Below are positions 38,317 through 50,748 of a stretch of DNA of 64,000 nucleotides, in pieces (position 1 is the stretch's first letter; each line of letters begins with the position of its first letter). Position numbers and translations under genes: made by a program. The notes under the pieces were generated by a model. That model had not been told where the DNA came from. It made no database searches and saw only the letters and a program-made list of their open reading frames with translations. The DNA is from Bog-473 sp963728845 (lineage in GTDB: Bacteria; Actinomycetota; Acidimicrobiia; Acidimicrobiales; RAAP-2), in assembly GCA_963728845.1 (NCBI GenBank), contig CAVSLS010000022.1:1-64000 (forward strand). The letters run 5' to 3'.

Positions 38317-39678
38317 TCAGGACTCTTCGAGATAGTCCCTCAGAAGGTGGGCCGCATCGGGCCGGCGCAGCTTCGCCAATGTCTTCGACTCAATCTGGCG
38401 GACGCGCTCACGGGTGACACCGAACTCCTTGCCCACCTCTTCGAGCGTGCGGATCTTGCCGTCGTCCAGACCGAACCGCAGTCGCACCACGTCCTGTTCG
38501 CGCTCGGACAGGTGTCCGAGCGCCTCGCGCACCGCCGCGTCCAAGAGGGACCGCGTCGCTGCGTCGTCGGGGACCACCGCTCCCCTGTCCTCAATCAGGT
38601 CCGAGAGGTTGAAGTCGTCCTCGTCGCCCACCGGCTGCTCGAGTGACACCGTGTCCTGGTTGATGCGCAAGATCTCGCGCACCCGCTCCATCGGGAGCTC
38701 GACGCGGAGTGCCACCTCTTCGATCGTCGGCTCGCGACCCAACTCCTGGAGCAGTTGGCGCTGTGCCCACACGACCTTGTTGATGGTCTCGACCATGTGG
38801 ACCGGAATCCGGATGGTACGCGCCTGGTCGGCGATCGCGCGGGTGATCGCCTGGCGGATCCACCACGTCGCATAGGTCGAGAACTTGAAGCCCTTCGTGT
38901 GGTCGAACTTGTCGACCGCCCGCATCAGACCGAGGTTGCCCTCCTGGATCAGGTCGAGGAAGGCCAGCCCCCGGTTGCGGTAGCGCTTGGCAATGGAGAC
39001 CACCAACCGCAGGTTCGCCTCGATGAGCTCGTCCTTCGCCTTGAGCCCGTTCCGGACCAGGCGACGGTTCCGTGAGAGGGCACCCGGGTCGAGCAGGTCG
39101 TCCGATGGCCCCTCACCGGCCTGGGCCCGTTCGTGGGCGGCCAATTTGGCCGCGGCAGCATTCCCTTCCTCAATGGTCTGGGCGATCTCGACTTCGAGCT
39201 CGGCATTGAGCAGCGGGACTCGGCCGATTTCCTTCAGATATGTGTGGACGGGGTCCTCCGCGCTGCCCCCGGACTCGCCGCCCGAGCTCGGCCGCTTCCC
39301 ATTCGTGTCGCGGCGCATCTCGGTCTTGGAGGTTCCGTTGGCCCGTTGCGGGGACCGGTTCCCTTTGCGCGGCGCAATCTCGACAAGCAGATCCTCTTCC
39401 TCGTCCTCGACCAGCGCGACGCCCTCGGTGGTGACGCGGTCTATCAGGATCGTCAACACCTCGGGCGTCAGCTCAACGGCGTGCAACGCTTCGATCAACT
39501 CAGCCTGGGTGAGTTGTCCCTTGTCGCGCCCTATCGCCAGCACCGCGTCGAAATCGATCTGCGACACCCCGGGTGGGAGCGCGACGTGAGCAATCGACGC
39601 GAGCGGCTCGGACGACGAAGGCGAAGACGGCGCGTCCATGCCCTCGTCCTCGATCGCGATCGCCGAATCCTCGTTCAC
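38317..39678 (-). CDS. rpoD: Primary sigma factor RpoD (SigA/HrdB)
   Basis: 453 residues. An acidic region 1.1-like part begins near 58 (LTQAELIEALHAVELTPEVL). Region 1.2 follows with SAEDPVHTYLKEIGRVPLL. Region 2 contains ANLRLVVSIAKRYRNRGLAF, LDLIQEGNLGLMRAVDKFD and KFSTYATWWIRQAITRAIAD (2.3/2.4, for -10 recognition). Region 3 has EPTIEEVALRVELPMERVRE. Region 4.2 holds RTLEEVGKEFGVTRERVRQI, the -35 helix-turn-helix. It directs RNA polymerase to housekeeping promoters. It lies 16 bp after dnaG on the same strand, the classic macromolecular-synthesis order. Confidence 0.98.
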   Translation of the reverse strand: MNEDSAIAIEDEGMDAPSSPSSSEPLASIAHVALPPGVSQIDFDAVLAIGRDKGQLTQAELIEALHAVELTPEVLTILIDRVTTEGVALVEDEEEDLLVEIAPRKGNRSPQRANGTSKTEMRRDTNGKRPSSGGESGGSAEDPVHTYLKEIGRVPLLNAELEVEIAQTIEEGNAAAAKLAAHERAQAGEGPSDDLLDPGALSRNRRLVRNGLKAKDELIEANLRLVVSIAKRYRNRGLAFLDLIQEGNLGLMRAVDKFDHTKGFKFSTYATWWIRQAITRAIADQARTIRIPVHMVETINKVVWAQRQLLQELGREPTIEEVALRVELPMERVREILRINQDTVSLEQPVGDEDDFNLSDLIEDRGAVVPDDAATRSLLDAAVREALGHLSEREQDVVRLRFGLDDGKIRTLEEVGKEFGVTRERVRQIESKTLAKLRRPDAAHLLRDYLEES

Positions 39679-39694
39679 CCTCGTCCTGCCATCG

Positions 39695-41581
39695 TCACTC
39701 TCTGTCTCTCCCGACCAACCACGCTACCAACCGTTCGGCGGCGTCGCGCCCGGCCGTGGGATCTCCGAGTTGGTCCAGCCAGAGGCGCACTTGCGCCGTC
39801 TCCGCGGCTCGCAACTGCCACGAGTCGTCCACCGCGCGCGATTGCATCTCCACCTCGGCCAGATCGCGCCGCACCGCACCGCGCAGGAGCACGGTGACCA
39901 CGGAGTCGACGGGATCACCCAATTCCGGGTCGCCCGCCATGGGCTCTTCAACGATGACGCGTCGCAACAAGCTCGCCACCTCCGGTGAGGCGGACTCAAC
40001 AGCCTCGTGTACGCTGTCGCACTCCAAAAGCGCGACAAACGCCTGGCGCTGCAAGGGGTCGCTGAAGAGCGCCGCGTGTACACGATCAGCTATGTCTTCG
40101 GGTCGATGGACCGCCAACTTGAGCGCCTCGAGCCCCGGCCCTGGTCGTAGAGCCGCTGCCAGGGCCGCTGCGTTGCCGTCGTCCAGGACGTACCCGTCCC
40201 CGTCGTCCGCCGGGTACTCCATGGGCGGAGGCTCGTCGTGGCGAGACCCTCGCCGGCCCGGGCCGCTCGCGACCGGAGGGTGCGCCCGCAGGTGGTCCAG
40301 GCGCTCCCGCAGCCGGGTCGCATCGACCCGACAACGGTCGGCCAACTGCATGACGTACTGGTCCCGCACTAGGTCGTCCGGGTGCTCGGCAACCGCCGTC
40401 AGCGCCGCCTCCGCCGCCCGAGCCCTCCCTTCCGCCGTCGTGAGGTCGCCCCCGCCCAGCATGCGGTCGACACGGAACTGCAGGAAGGGCCGGGCCTCCT
40501 TGATGGCGCGGGCCAGCGCATCGGGATCCGTGCGGGCCAGGTCGCCGGGGTCGCTGCCGCGGGGGAGGTCAGCCACCACCACATCGACCTCGTGCTTGCG
40601 CTCCCACTCGTAGACGCGCGACGTCGCGCTCTGCCCCGCCGCATCGGCGTCATAGGCGAGCACGATCCTCTTGGCGAAGTTGCGCAGCAACGTGAAGTGC
40701 TCCTCCGCCAGCGCCGTGCCACACGTCGCGACGGCCCATGGCGCGCCGGCCTGGAAGCACCCGATGACGTCGGTGTAGCCCTCGCAGACGACGACCTCTC
40801 CCTGGGCGACGATCCCCTTCTTCGCCCAATTCAACGCGTACAGGGTCCGGCGCTTGGAGTAGATCGGTGACTCCTGGGAGTTCTTGTACTTGGGCTCGGG
40901 CCGATCCGGTGGTGCCTGCCCGGCGCGCGGTGGCAGGATCCTCCCGCCGAGCGCGACCGGGCGACCGGTCGGATCGCAGATCGGAAACAAGATCCGGCCC
41001 CGGAAGAAATCCTGGACCCGGCTACGCCGATTGACGAAACCGAGGCCAGAGTCGGACATGACCTTGTCGGGTAGTTTGAGCGCCTGGGCCAACGCGTCCC
41101 AGTCGTCGGGCGCCCAGCCGAGGCGGAACTGGCGCACGACGTCGCCGTCGTAGCCGCGCGAGCGCAGGTAGTCGCGCGCCGGTCCGGCGTCGGGCGAGCG
41201 CAGCAGGCGCTCGTGGTACCACTCCACCGCCCGCTCCATCGCCTGGAGCAACTCGGACCGGCGCTTGTGATCGCGCCCCGCCTCCTGGTCCTCGTGCAGC
41301 GTGATCCCGGCCCTGTCGGCCAGGAAGCGCACCGCCTCGACGAAGTCGAGCCCGTCCATGGCGCGCACGAACGTGATGGCGTCGCCCGACTGCTGGCAGC
41401 CGAAGCAGTAGTAGAAGCCCTCCTCGGCGTTGACGCTGAAGGACGGCGTCTTCTCGGTGTGAAAGGGGCACAGCCCGCTCCAGCGCCGGCCGACCTTCTT
41501 CAACAGGGAGTGCTCGCTGATCAGGGCGACGATGTCGGTGGCCGCCCGGACCTGGGCCACTTCCTCGTCCGGAATCCCCAC
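39695..41581 (-). CDS. dnaG: DNA primase DnaG
   Basis: 628 residues. The N-terminal zinc finger has Cys38, His41, Cys59 and Cys62 (CPFHTEKTPSF and YYCFGCQQSGDAI). The RNA-polymerase core follows with RGRILFPICDPTGRPVALGG and the TOPRIM domain (EVVVCEGYTDVIGCFQAGA, then IVLAYDADAAGQ). The C-terminal helicase-binding part is about 440-628 and is variable. It makes replication primers. The GTG start is backed by a TACCGT box 6 nt upstream. The coding end is tightly followed by rpoD. Confidence 0.98.
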   Translation of the reverse strand: MGIPDEEVAQVRAATDIVALISEHSLLKKVGRRWSGLCPFHTEKTPSFSVNAEEGFYYCFGCQQSGDAITFVRAMDGLDFVEAVRFLADRAGITLHEDQEAGRDHKRRSELLQAMERAVEWYHERLLRSPDAGPARDYLRSRGYDGDVVRQFRLGWAPDDWDALAQALKLPDKVMSDSGLGFVNRRSRVQDFFRGRILFPICDPTGRPVALGGRILPPRAGQAPPDRPEPKYKNSQESPIYSKRRTLYALNWAKKGIVAQGEVVVCEGYTDVIGCFQAGAPWAVATCGTALAEEHFTLLRNFAKRIVLAYDADAAGQSATSRVYEWERKHEVDVVVADLPRGSDPGDLARTDPDALARAIKEARPFLQFRVDRMLGGGDLTTAEGRARAAEAALTAVAEHPDDLVRDQYVMQLADRCRVDATRLRERLDHLRAHPPVASGPGRRGSRHDEPPPMEYPADDGDGYVLDDGNAAALAAALRPGPGLEALKLAVHRPEDIADRVHAALFSDPLQRQAFVALLECDSVHEAVESASPEVASLLRRVIVEEPMAGDPELGDPVDSVVTVLLRGAVRRDLAEVEMQSRAVDDSWQLRAAETAQVRLWLDQLGDPTAGRDAAERLVAWLVGRDRE

Positions 41582-41587
41582 ACCCCG

Positions 41588-41593
41588 ACGGTA
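41588..41593 (-). promoter_or_regulatory. -10 box TACCGT of dnaG
   Basis: Minus-strand TACCGT ends 6 nt before the dnaG GTG, a leaderless arrangement. Confidence 0.5.
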
Positions 41594-41622
41594 CCGCGGG
41601 GCTGTCGTGCTCCGTTCCGGCC

Positions 41623-41628
41623 TAACGT
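41623..41628 (+). promoter_or_regulatory. -10 box TAACGT of the small membrane protein
   Basis: TAACGT ends 6 nt before the ATG at 41635. It is back to back with the dnaG promoter, 29 bp away. Confidence 0.5.
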
Positions 41629-41634
41629 CGCGCG

Positions 41635-41859
41635 ATGGCGGTCACCGTCTACGGCGTCTGCGCCCTGACCTTCATGATGGGCATGTACGCCCTGGAGGCC
41701 CGGGGCCGGATGTTCGTCCTGGCCTTTGCCTTGGGGTGCGCTCTGTCGAGCTCGTACGGCTTCCTCTCGGGCGCGTGGCCCTTCGGCGTCGTCGAGGCCG
41801 TCTGGACGGTCATCGCCCTCCGGCGCTACCTCCTCGCCGGCCGGAGCCCGGTCGGCTGA
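41635..41859 (+). CDS. Small membrane protein, unknown function
   Basis: 74 residues with two hydrophobic segments: VTVYGVCALTFMMGMYALEA, and RMFVLAFALGCALSSSYGFL continuing to SGAWPFGVVEAVWTVIALRR. The YGFLSGAWPFGVVEAVW block is strongly patterned, as in small conserved actinobacterial proteins near dnaG. Function not known. Its leaderless promoter supports expression. Confidence 0.75.
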   Translation: MAVTVYGVCALTFMMGMYALEARGRMFVLAFALGCALSSSYGFLSGAWPFGVVEAVWTVIALRRYLLAGRSPVG

Positions 41860-41895
41860 CGGGGGGCGCAGCTCACAGGCCTTGCCCGTGGGCGC

Positions 41896-44580
<2,685 letters not shown>

Positions 44581-44719
44581 CGGGCCTCCTTGCCCTGAAC
44601 GGGCGAACCGCGTCGGGGGCGCGGTCACGTGGTGGTCACTCCCCTCCCGATCTGGGACGGGTCAAGCCAGCCTACTTTCCTCGGGCGATCGCTCCCGAGC
44701 GCTCCATGGGTGAACGGCG

Positions 44720-45220
44720 TCAGTGATCGGCGTCGGGGTCGGTGCCCGGTGGCTCCGTGCGCGCGGCGCCGAAGATCTGGCGCTGGAAGACCTCCTTGGC
44801 CTGGCGCATGAAGTCGCGCACGATCTCCAGCTCGTCCGCCTTGAAGCGCTGGGCCACCTGGCGCATCTCCTCGGCGACCGGCTGCTGCAGGTCCTCGAGG
44901 CGATCGCGGGCGTCGGGGACGATCTCGACCCAGACCCGGCGCCGGTCCTCGGTGTCCCGTCGGCGGGTCACCATGCCCGCCTGCTCGAGCCGGTCGAGGA
45001 TGAAGGTGACCGCCCCGGTCGTGAGCCCGCTCTCTTCGGCGAGCCGACCCGCGGTCATCGGGCCCAGACGGCCAATAAGGTCCAGACAGCGCATGTCGGT
45101 CCTGCTCAGCTTCAGCCTCTTGGCCAGCCCCTCTTGAAACTCGCTCGCCGCGCCGAGGTAGCCGAGGATCTCGCTGCGCAGCTGCTGGGCCAGCTCATTG
45201 CGTGACCATTGCCTTGACAT
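44720..45220 (-). CDS. MarR-family regulator
   Basis: 166 residues. The winged helix is about 35-105: LSRTDMRCLDLIGRLGPMTA, AGRLAEESGLTTGAVTFILD (recognition helix) and QAGMVTRRRDTEDRRRVWVE as the wing. Flanking helices form the dimer interface. It is divergent from an ABC exporter pair over a 32-bp gap that holds an inverted repeat, so it most likely represses both itself and the exporter until a drug or phenolic ligand binds. Confidence 0.9.
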   Translation of the reverse strand: MSRQWSRNELAQQLRSEILGYLGAASEFQEGLAKRLKLSRTDMRCLDLIGRLGPMTAGRLAEESGLTTGAVTFILDRLEQAGMVTRRRDTEDRRRVWVEIVPDARDRLEDLQQPVAEEMRQVAQRFKADELEIVRDFMRQAKEVFQRQIFGAARTEPPGTDPDADH

Positions 45221-45222
45221 AT

Positions 45223-45247
45223 AAGTAACTTTATCACTAAGTTTCTT
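45223..45247. promoter_or_regulatory. Candidate MarR operator
   Basis: AAGTAACTT and AAGTTTCTT form an imperfect inverted repeat (8 of 9 bp) with a 7-bp spacer. It fills the AT-rich gap between the divergent MarR and ABC ATPase starts. Confidence 0.6.
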
Positions 45248-45252
45248 TCCTG

Positions 45253-46311
45253 ATGGCTCTTTCTCCGAATGCTCCGCTGGCCGTCGAGGCCCACGACCTC
45301 GTCAAGGTCTTCGCCAACGGCCAGGTGCGCGCCCTCGACGGCGTCTCCCTCGAGGTCGAGGCGGGCACCGTGCTGGGCCTGCTCGGTCCGAACGGTGCCG
45401 GCAAGACCACGGTGGTGCGCATCCTCTCCACCATCCTCGAACCGGACGCCGGCACCGCCACGGTCCTCGGTCACGACGTGGTCAAGGAGGCGGACGCGGT
45501 CCGCCGCGTCATCGGGCTCGCCGGCCAGTACGCCGCCGTCGACGAGAACCTCACCGGTCGGGAGAACATCCACATGGTGGGCCGCCTCTCGCACCTGAGC
45601 CGGAGGGTGGCGGCCCGGCGGGCCGACGAGCTCCTCGAGGCCTTCGGGCTGTCCGGTGCCGGCGACCGCGTCCTCAAGACGTACTCGGGCGGCATGCGCC
45701 GCCGGCTGGACCTGGCCGCGGCCCTGGTGGCGGGTCCCCCCATCCTCTTCCTCGACGAGCCCACCACCGGCCTCGACCCCCAGAGCCGCCAGGGGCTGTG
45801 GGTGGCGATCGAGGACCTGGTGCGGGACGGCACGACGGTGCTGCTCACCACGCAGTACCTCGAGGAGGCCGATCGCCTGGCCCGCGACATCGTGGTGATC
45901 GACCACGGACGGGTCATCGCCGAGGGCACACCGGCTCAGCTCAAGGCCGACCTGGGCACCTCGGTCGTCTCGGTGACCCTGGGCAGCCGGGAGACGCTGG
46001 AGCGCTCGGTCGTGCTGCTCGCCCCGTTCTCGGACAAGGCGCCGGTCGTCGAGGACCTCGTGATCGAGCTCACCGTCACGAACGGGCCCAGGGCCGGTGC
46101 CGACGTCCTGCGCTCGCTCGACGCAGCACACATCCCCATCGGCGGGCTCGCCCTCAGGGAGCCCAGCCTCGACGACGTGTTCTTGAGCCTGACCGGGCAC
46201 AAGACCATCATCGACGAGGACGGCGCGGACACGGCCAAGCCGAAGCGGGGCCTGGGCCGGGGGCGAGGGCGCCGGGCCGAGGTGGGGACCGACGGGAAGG
46301 ATGCCGCATGA
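45253..46311 (+). CDS. ABC exporter ATPase, DrrA/daunorubicin-resistance type
   Basis: 352 residues. AVEAHDLVKVFANGQVRALD starts the domain. Walker A is GPNGAGKTT, the signature is YSGGMRRRLDLAAAL, Walker B is LFLDEPTTGLD, and the switch His region reads LLTTQYLEEADRLA, with Gln in place of His as in DrrA relatives. The C-terminal extension (about 230-352) ends GRGRGRRAEVGTDGKDAA. Such proteins energise export of a drug or lipid. It overlaps the permease by 4 bp (ATGA). Confidence 0.93.
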   Translation: MALSPNAPLAVEAHDLVKVFANGQVRALDGVSLEVEAGTVLGLLGPNGAGKTTVVRILSTILEPDAGTATVLGHDVVKEADAVRRVIGLAGQYAAVDENLTGRENIHMVGRLSHLSRRVAARRADELLEAFGLSGAGDRVLKTYSGGMRRRLDLAAALVAGPPILFLDEPTTGLDPQSRQGLWVAIEDLVRDGTTVLLTTQYLEEADRLARDIVVIDHGRVIAEGTPAQLKADLGTSVVSVTLGSRETLERSVVLLAPFSDKAPVVEDLVIELTVTNGPRAGADVLRSLDAAHIPIGGLALREPSLDDVFLSLTGHKTIIDEDGADTAKPKRGLGRGRGRRAEVGTDGKDAA

Positions 46312-47138
46312 CGACGACGACCATCTCCGCACCCGTCGCGATCCGCCAGTCGAGCGACGGCGGCGGCAGTCGCCTGTCGTGGGCCGTGGCCGACATCGTG
46401 ACCATGACGTGGCGCAACTTGCTCGCGCTGACCCGCACGCCCGAGGCTGTCTTCTTCACCACATTGCAGCCGATCATGTTCGTGCTGCTCTTCACCTACG
46501 TGTTCGGCGGCGCCATCCAGGTGCCCGGTGGGCACTACATCCAATTCCTGATGCCCGGCATTTTCGTGCAGACGGTCGTCTTCGGGGCCATGAGCACGGC
46601 GATCGGGCTCTCCGAGGACCTGCACAAGGGGCTGATCGAGCGATTCCGCGCCCTTCCCATGAGCCGCTCGGCCGTGTTGGCCGGACGCACCACGGCCGAC
46701 ATGATCCGCAATGTCTTCGTGGTGGTGCTGATCACGGGCGTGGGCTACGCCGTGGGATTCCGCATCGGGACCAACTTTGCGCTGTACCTGTGCGGGGTGC
46801 TGCTGATCCTGCTGTTCGCCTACACGTTGAGCTGGGGGTTCGCCACCATCGGCCTCACCGCCCCGAACGCGGAGACGGCCCAGGTCATGGTCTTCCCCCT
46901 GATCTTCCCGCTCCTCTTCGCTTCGTCGGCCTTCGTCCCCGTGGCCCGTATGCCCGGGTGGCTGCAGGCCTTCGCCAAGCACCAGCCGGTGACCCAGGTG
47001 GTCGACGCCACCCGCTCGCTCATGGTGGGCGGAGTGCTGCACAACTCGGGCGCCGTGGTGCGCGCGCTCCTGTGGTGCTTCGGCCTGCTGGTCATCCTCG
47101 TGCCCGTCGCGGTGCGCAAGTACCGCAAGGTTGCCTGA
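46308..47138 (+). CDS. ABC-2 type exporter permease (DrrB-like)
   Basis: 276 residues with six predicted membrane helices. AVADIVTMTWRNLLALTRTP is the cytoplasmic entry. QPIMFVLLFTYVFGGAIQVP is the first helix, FRALPMSRSAVLAGRTTADM is the conserved ABC-2 loop, and FASSAFVPVARMPGWLQAFA precedes the last helices. It is the pore partner of the DrrA-like ATPase under probable MarR control. Confidence 0.93.
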   Translation: MTTTTISAPVAIRQSSDGGGSRLSWAVADIVTMTWRNLLALTRTPEAVFFTTLQPIMFVLLFTYVFGGAIQVPGGHYIQFLMPGIFVQTVVFGAMSTAIGLSEDLHKGLIERFRALPMSRSAVLAGRTTADMIRNVFVVVLITGVGYAVGFRIGTNFALYLCGVLLILLFAYTLSWGFATIGLTAPNAETAQVMVFPLIFPLLFASSAFVPVARMPGWLQAFAKHQPVTQVVDATRSLMVGGVLHNSGAVVRALLWCFGLLVILVPVAVRKYRKVA

Positions 47139-47165
47139 GCGCCAAGTTGCCTGGGCGACGGTGCG

Positions 47166-48501
47166 CTACTCCTGGCCCGTGCGCCGGCGCAGCTCGGCCA
47201 GCAGGCCGGCGATGGGCACTCGCACCTGTGCGGTGGTGTCGCGGTCACGCACGGTCACCGCGTCGTCCTCGAGCGAGTCGAAGTCGACCGTCACGCACCA
47301 CGGCGTCCCGATCTCGTCCTGGCGCCGGTAGCGGCGACCGATGCTCTGGGTGACGTCGTAGTCGACCATGAAGTGCGGCTGCAGCATGGCGAGCACCTTG
47401 CGGGCCAACGGTTCGAGGGTGTCCTTCTTCGACAGCGGGAGCACGGCCACCTGGTAGGGGGCCAGGCGCCAGTGCAGCCGCAGCACGGTGCGCGCCTCTC
47501 CCCCGACCTCGTCCTCGGCGTAGGCGGCCAGGAGGAAGGCCATCATGGTGCGGGTGGCGCCGGCGGCCGGCTCAATCACGTGGGGCGTGTAGCGCTCGCT
47601 GGTCTGCGGGTCGAAGTAGTCCAAGGAGACGCCCGACCTGGCGGCGTGCGCGGTGAGGTCGTAGTCGCCCCGGTTGGCGATGCCCTCGAGCTCGTCCCAG
47701 TCCCAGGGGAAGAGGAACTCGACGTCCGCCGTGCCACGCGAGTAATGCGACAGCTCACTCGGGTCGTGGTGGCGCAGGCGCAGCTTGTCGGCCGGGATGC
47801 CGAGGCGCAGGTACCAGTCCATTCGCTCGGACAGCCAATAGTCGAACCAGTGCTGGCTCTGCTCCGGTGGCACGAAGAACTCCAGCTCCATCTGCTCGAA
47901 CTCGCGGGTGCGGAAGACGAAGTTCTGGGGCGTGATCTCGTTGCGGAACGACTTGCCGACCTGTGCGATGCCGAAGGGCGGCTTCTTGCGGGTGGTGCCG
48001 AGCACGTTGGCGAAGTTGGTGAACATGCCCTGGGCCGTCTCGGGCCGCAGGTAGGCGACGTGGCCCTCGTCGGCCACCGGGCCGGCGTGCGTCTTGAACA
48101 TCAGGTTGAAGGCGCGGGCCTCGGTGAGGTCGTGCGAGCCACAGTTGGGGCAGACGCCGTCGATCTTGTCGGCCCGCCAGCGCTCGTGGCAGTTTCTGCA
48201 GTCGACCAGGGGGTCGGTGAAGGTGGTCAGGTGCCCCGAGGCCTCCCACACCGCCGGGGGGCCGAGGATGGCGGCGTCGAGCCCGACGACGTCGTCGCGC
48301 TCTTGGACCATGGCCCGCCACCAAGCGTCCTTGACGTTGCGCAGCATGTTGACCCCGAGCGGGCCGTAGTCGTAGGTGGAGCGGAAGCCGCCGTAGATCT
48401 CCGCGGACGGGAAGATGAAGCCGCGGACAGCGGCACAGGCGGACCACCTTCTCCATCAGGTCGTCGGTGGCGTCCTCGGGAGCCTCGGCGGTCTCGGTCA
48501 T
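47166..48501 (-). CDS. glyS: Glycyl-tRNA synthetase (one frameshift near the 5' end)
   Basis: Start ATG at 48501 (MTETAEAPEDATDDLMEKVV). Frame is lost at about 48424, where one extra base in the G/C run turns CRGFIF into CPRLHL; the continuing frame reads GFIFPSAEIYGGFRSTYDYG and then the class II catalytic core: PETAQGMFTNFANVLGTTRK, FRNEITPQNFVFRTREFEQM (motif 2) and a C-terminal anticodon-binding domain with LAPYQVAVLPLSKKDTLEPL. This is the single-chain alpha2 bacterial form. As it is normally essential, a sequencing indel is the simplest reason. The start overlaps the hemW stop. Confidence 0.93.
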
Positions 48502-49586
48502 CGGTGCAGGATACCGGAGCGGATTCTGGCGCTGACCTCGTTGGCGAGCAGACGGCCCCGGACGGTGAGCACGGCCCGGTCTCCCGCGCACACGACGAGG
48601 CCCTCCAGCTCGTCGGGACGCTCGAGGGCCTCCCACGGCACGCCGCGCGGCGTGCGCAGCGAGAGTGAGAGCGCCTCGAACTCGCGTTGGGCCCAGGTGA
48701 GCACCTCGCGTCCCGCCTCGGGTGAGCGTCGGGCCTCCACGGCGTCGATGTAGCGGTCGGGCGTGCGAACGTTCCACCACCGCGAGCCGCCACGGTGCGA
48801 GTGCGCCGCCGATCCGATGCCCACGTAGTCCCCCTGCTCCCAGTACAGATGGTTGTGGCGGCACTCGTGGCCCGGCCGGGCCCAGTTCGAGATCTCCTCC
48901 CAGACGTACCCCGCTGCGCTCAGGACCGCGTCGGCGTGCTCATAGCGCCGGGCCTGCGCGTCATCGTCGGGATGGCGCGCCCGGTCCGTGGCCAGCGGCG
49001 TGCCGGGTTCGACGGTGAGCCCGTAGGCGCTGAGGTGCGGCGGCGGGTGCGCGAGCGCGAGCACCTCTTCGAGCGTGGCGGCCCAGTCGGCGTCGCTCTC
49101 CGTCGACCGCGCCCAACATGAGGTCGAGGTTCCAGGTGCCGAACCCGGCCGCGCTCACGGCGGCGGCGACCGTCTCGGCGGCGTCCGGCACATTGCGGCG
49201 GCCGAGGCCGGCCAGCACGTGCGCCTTCGTCGATTGCAGGCCGAAGGAGACCCGGGTCACCCCGGCCCGGCGGTAGGCACCGAGGTGGGCGTCGTCGGTG
49301 TCCTCGGGATTGCACTCGACGGTCACCTCCGCACCCGGGCGCGCGGGATGGCGTCGAGGATGCGACACAGCGTCTCGGGGCGCAGGCGGGACGGGGTGCC
49401 CCCTCCGAAGAAGACCGAGGTGGCCGGAGGGAGGTCGGCCGCCCCGAAGACGCGGTGGAGGTCGCGGACACAGGCGTCGGCGTAGCGCTCCATGAGATGG
49501 TCGCGGTCGGTGTAGGTGGCGAAGGCGCAGTAGTCGCAGCGCTCCCGGCAGAACGGGACGTGGACGTAGACGCCGAAGGCGCTCAA
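48498..49586 (-). CDS. hemW: HemW-type radical SAM protein (two frameshifts)
   Basis: Three frames in order. VYVHVPFCRERCDYCAFATY holds the radical SAM CxxxCxxC, and FFGGGTPSRL is the SAM-binding motif. One missing base at about 49336 links to EVTVECNPEDTDDAHL and GVTRVSFGLQSTKAHVLAGL. One extra base at about 49113 links to ATLEEVLALAHPPPHLSAYG and the HemW C-terminal domain. Each shift is one base. HemW is a heme chaperone related to coproporphyrinogen III dehydrogenase. A TTG start at 49586 overlaps the recO stop by 4 bp, and the end overlaps glyS by 4 bp. Confidence 0.88.
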
Positions 49587-50317
49587 AGGCTGGCGGTGGA
49601 GCGCACCGAACGGATGCGCCGGTCGAGGTGGGCCTCCATGGCCTCGGTTGCCAGCTCCGCCACCTCGTCCGCGCCCGCCGGCGGGAGCCCCGAAAGCACC
49701 GACGCCAGGCCGCCACCGAGGATGCGGCGCAGCAGGGCGAGCGCGGCGGGGCTCATGGGGCGGCCGCTGCGATGGGCTCGGCACAGCGTGCCCCCGGCGA
49801 CGAGATCGAAGGCCACCAGCTCCACGGCGCCGTCGGGCTCGCGACAGACGGCGCACTCGTCGAGCACGGGCCCTGCACCCTCGAGGACGAGCGCCTTGAG
49901 GAAGAAGGCGGGCGCCAGCAGCGTCGGATCGGCCCGCTCGTCGGCCAGTGCACCGAGAGCGCCGACGAGCATCGAGTAGAGCGCGGGGTCGGGATGGCGC
50001 TCCTGGGCCATCTGGTCGGTCACCTCGAGCAGGGCCATACCGCGCGACAGGCGGCCGAGGTCCTCGCGCACGACCCGGTACGACGACACCACCTCGACCT
50101 GGTTCACGATGTCGAGGTCACTCCTCCCCTGCCACAGCAAAAGGTCCACGTGGGTCAGGGGCTCCAGGCGGGCGCCGAACTTCGAAGTGGTCTTGCGCAC
50201 GCCCTTGGCAACGGCGCGCACCTTGCCGTGGTGCTCGGTCAGGAAGACGACGATGCGGTCCGCTTCGCCCAGGCGGTAGCTGCGCAGGACGACGCCGCGG
50301 TCGCGGGTGAGGCTCAC
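49583..50317 (-). CDS. recO: DNA repair protein RecO
   Basis: 244 residues, normal length. The N-terminal OB fold is DRGVVLRSYRLGEADRIVVF through LEPLTHVDLLLWQGRSDLDI, followed by a helical domain. A CAVCREPD and a later LCRAHRSG supply the Cys residues of its zinc site. RecO loads RecA at gaps with RecF and RecR. The GTG start overlaps the upstream frame by 4 bp, and the end overlaps hemW. Confidence 0.95.
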   Translation of the reverse strand: MSLTRDRGVVLRSYRLGEADRIVVFLTEHHGKVRAVAKGVRKTTSKFGARLEPLTHVDLLLWQGRSDLDIVNQVEVVSSYRVVREDLGRLSRGMALLEVTDQMAQERHPDPALYSMLVGALGALADERADPTLLAPAFFLKALVLEGAGPVLDECAVCREPDGAVELVAFDLVAGGTLCRAHRSGRPMSPAALALLRRILGGGLASVLSGLPPAGADEVAELATEAMEAHLDRRIRSVRSTASL

Positions 50318-50637
50318 CTCTCGGCGCGTGGCCGCTTGGGGGCCGGATCGAGGGGGCAGTAGCGCTCGCCCCGGCGAGTGGCCTCGGCCACGGCGCGGCG
50401 GGCCTCGGCGGCCCGGTCGGCGGCACGGTCGTGGGCCTGCTGGGCCGGCCGGACCCGGGCCTGGGCGGCGGCGCCGTGCGAGTGCCGGCCATAGAGCAAA
50501 TTGCCGGCGCCGACCAGCATGGCCACGGCCGCCAGGGCCACCACGACGAGACCGGCGTGCACGGCGAAGGCCGTGATCAGGGCGAAGAGGGCGAGGAACA
50601 CGATCCCCGCGATCAGGGCGATCCGGGTGGCCGTCAT
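50314..50637 (-). CDS. Small membrane protein of unknown function
   Basis: 107 residues. Two hydrophobic segments (ALIAGIVFLALFALITAFAV and AGLVVVALAAVAMLVGAGNL) are followed by a charged, Ala/Arg-rich helix (about 55-95). It is fused by 4-bp overlap to recO and lies downstream of uppS on the same strand, so it belongs to that operon. I know of no function. Confidence 0.7.
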   Translation of the reverse strand: MTATRIALIAGIVFLALFALITAFAVHAGLVVVALAAVAMLVGAGNLLYGRHSHGAAAQARVRPAQQAHDRAADRAAEARRAVAEATRRGERYCPLDPAPKRPRAER

Positions 50638-50748
50638 GGTTCCCTCATTCTCGCAGCTGGGCGGACCGGAGCGGGTCGCTGCCGACCCTGGAGGAACGCT
50701 CGGGTCCGGTCGGCCCGATGGACCCGTCGGCCCACGGCAGGGTCGGGG

